From Methanothermococcus okinawensis IH1 (lineage in GTDB: Archaea; AGJL01; Methanococci; Methanococcales; Methanococcaceae): a stretch of DNA of 64,000 nt. Below are positions 63,770 through 64,000 of the stretch, piece after piece (the stretch's first letter is position 1; the number at the start of each line of letters is the position of its first letter). The notes under the pieces were generated by a model. The model worked only from the letters and a program-made list of their open reading frames with translations. It did no database searches and was not told the DNA's origin. The stretch spans positions 372,001-436,000 of the forward strand of contig NC_015636.1 of NCBI RefSeq assembly GCF_000179575.2, given 5' to 3'. The position numbers were made by a program, and so were the translations under genes.

Positions 63770-64000
63770 ATGAAAGTAAAAGAAGCTATGAACCCTATGG
63801 TATATAAAATAAGTAAAAACGAATCATTATATAAGGCATTTAAATTAATGAAGGATAAAGGAATTAAAAGAATTTTTGTGGAAGATAATGGTAAAAGCGG
63901 TAAAATTATAGGTGTTATAAGTTATAGGGATTTGGTAAATATAATAATGAATAAAAGCATATCTGAATTACTAAATATAAATGGCAAAATTGGAAATATT
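63770..64000 (+). CDS. CBS-domain protein, N-terminal part (3' end outside window)
   Basis: Begins MKVKEAMNPMVYKISKNESL, then AFKLMKDKGIKRIFVED and IIGVISYRDLVNII, a complete first CBS motif. The frame is open at the window end. Probably a tandem CBS protein that senses adenine nucleotides; any partner domain is not visible. GGGGAAAACC precedes the ATG. Confidence 0.9.
   Translation, partial: MKVKEAMNPMVYKISKNESLYKAFKLMKDKGIKRIFVEDNGKSGKIIGVISYRDLVNIIMNKSISELLNINGKIGNI

Overview
The window is AT-rich (about 30 percent GC by eye), uses GGTG-type ribosome binding sites and many TTG or GTG starts, and carries genes typical of Methanococcales: GTP cyclohydrolase III, an HmdII-type FeGP-binding paralogue, a selenocysteine-containing SelD with an archaeal 3' SECIS hairpin, a class III signal peptide pilin, and the PCNA/GINS/L44e/S27e cluster. 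A Methanococcus or Methanothermococcus is the best guess; the species cannot be fixed from sequence alone.

Layout. 1-10.3 kb: housekeeping genes (gch3, a dihydrouridine-synthase-like TIM barrel, a Ski2-like helicase, crcB, DUF89, purM, sucD) with four tRNAs (two Gly, Arg, Ala) and two clusters of short hairpins next to tRNA genes. 10.3-11.5 kb: a scar with an intact PD-(D/E)XK nuclease gene and what look like remnants of an older integration. 11.5-23.85 kb: a 12.3 kb integrated virus- or plasmid-like element, bounded by a 17 bp direct repeat that lies inside the box C end of a C/D box sRNA gene. It carries a tyrosine integrase, a probable RHH regulator, a wHTH regulator, a candidate replication initiator with a zinc ribbon, a run of small proteins, six membrane or secreted proteins and a P-loop ATPase. 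24-28.2 kb: cobJ/cbiH, a 113 bp MITE-like repeat and a beta-propeller gene destroyed by a 1.2 kb IS (8 bp target duplication) and by frameshifts. 28.3-40.3 kb: thrB, queE, a TRAM protein, a C/D box sRNA, larB, dtdA, a glycosyltransferase, the feoA/feoB locus, rpiA, a second MITE-like copy and hisF. 40.3-46.2 kb: a MinD-like ATPase beside two large secreted proteins. 46.2-54.6 kb: a regulatory and signalling region (wHTH, methyltransferase, HmdII paralogue, small GTPase, roadblock protein, FIST protein with a wHTH tail, V4R protein, a broken PLP enzyme, a LysR regulator). 54.8-64 kb: pcn, gins51, rpl44e, rps27e, a permease, zinc ribbons, the phosphomevalonate dehydratase small subunit, selD with SECIS, a HAD protein, a pyruvate-kinase C-terminal-like protein that seems to start at ATA, RNase Z, an HTH protein and the start of a CBS protein.

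Four patterns cut across the annotation. The palindrome GAGCTC is strongly over-represented (about 65 sites by eye against roughly 4 expected). Modular hairpin elements sit beside tRNA genes and inside a transposase reading frame. Eight genes or gene remnants besides the IS transposase carry frame breaks, almost all fitted by one missing base and mostly in short A or T runs. The mobile element uses an sRNA gene as its attachment site.
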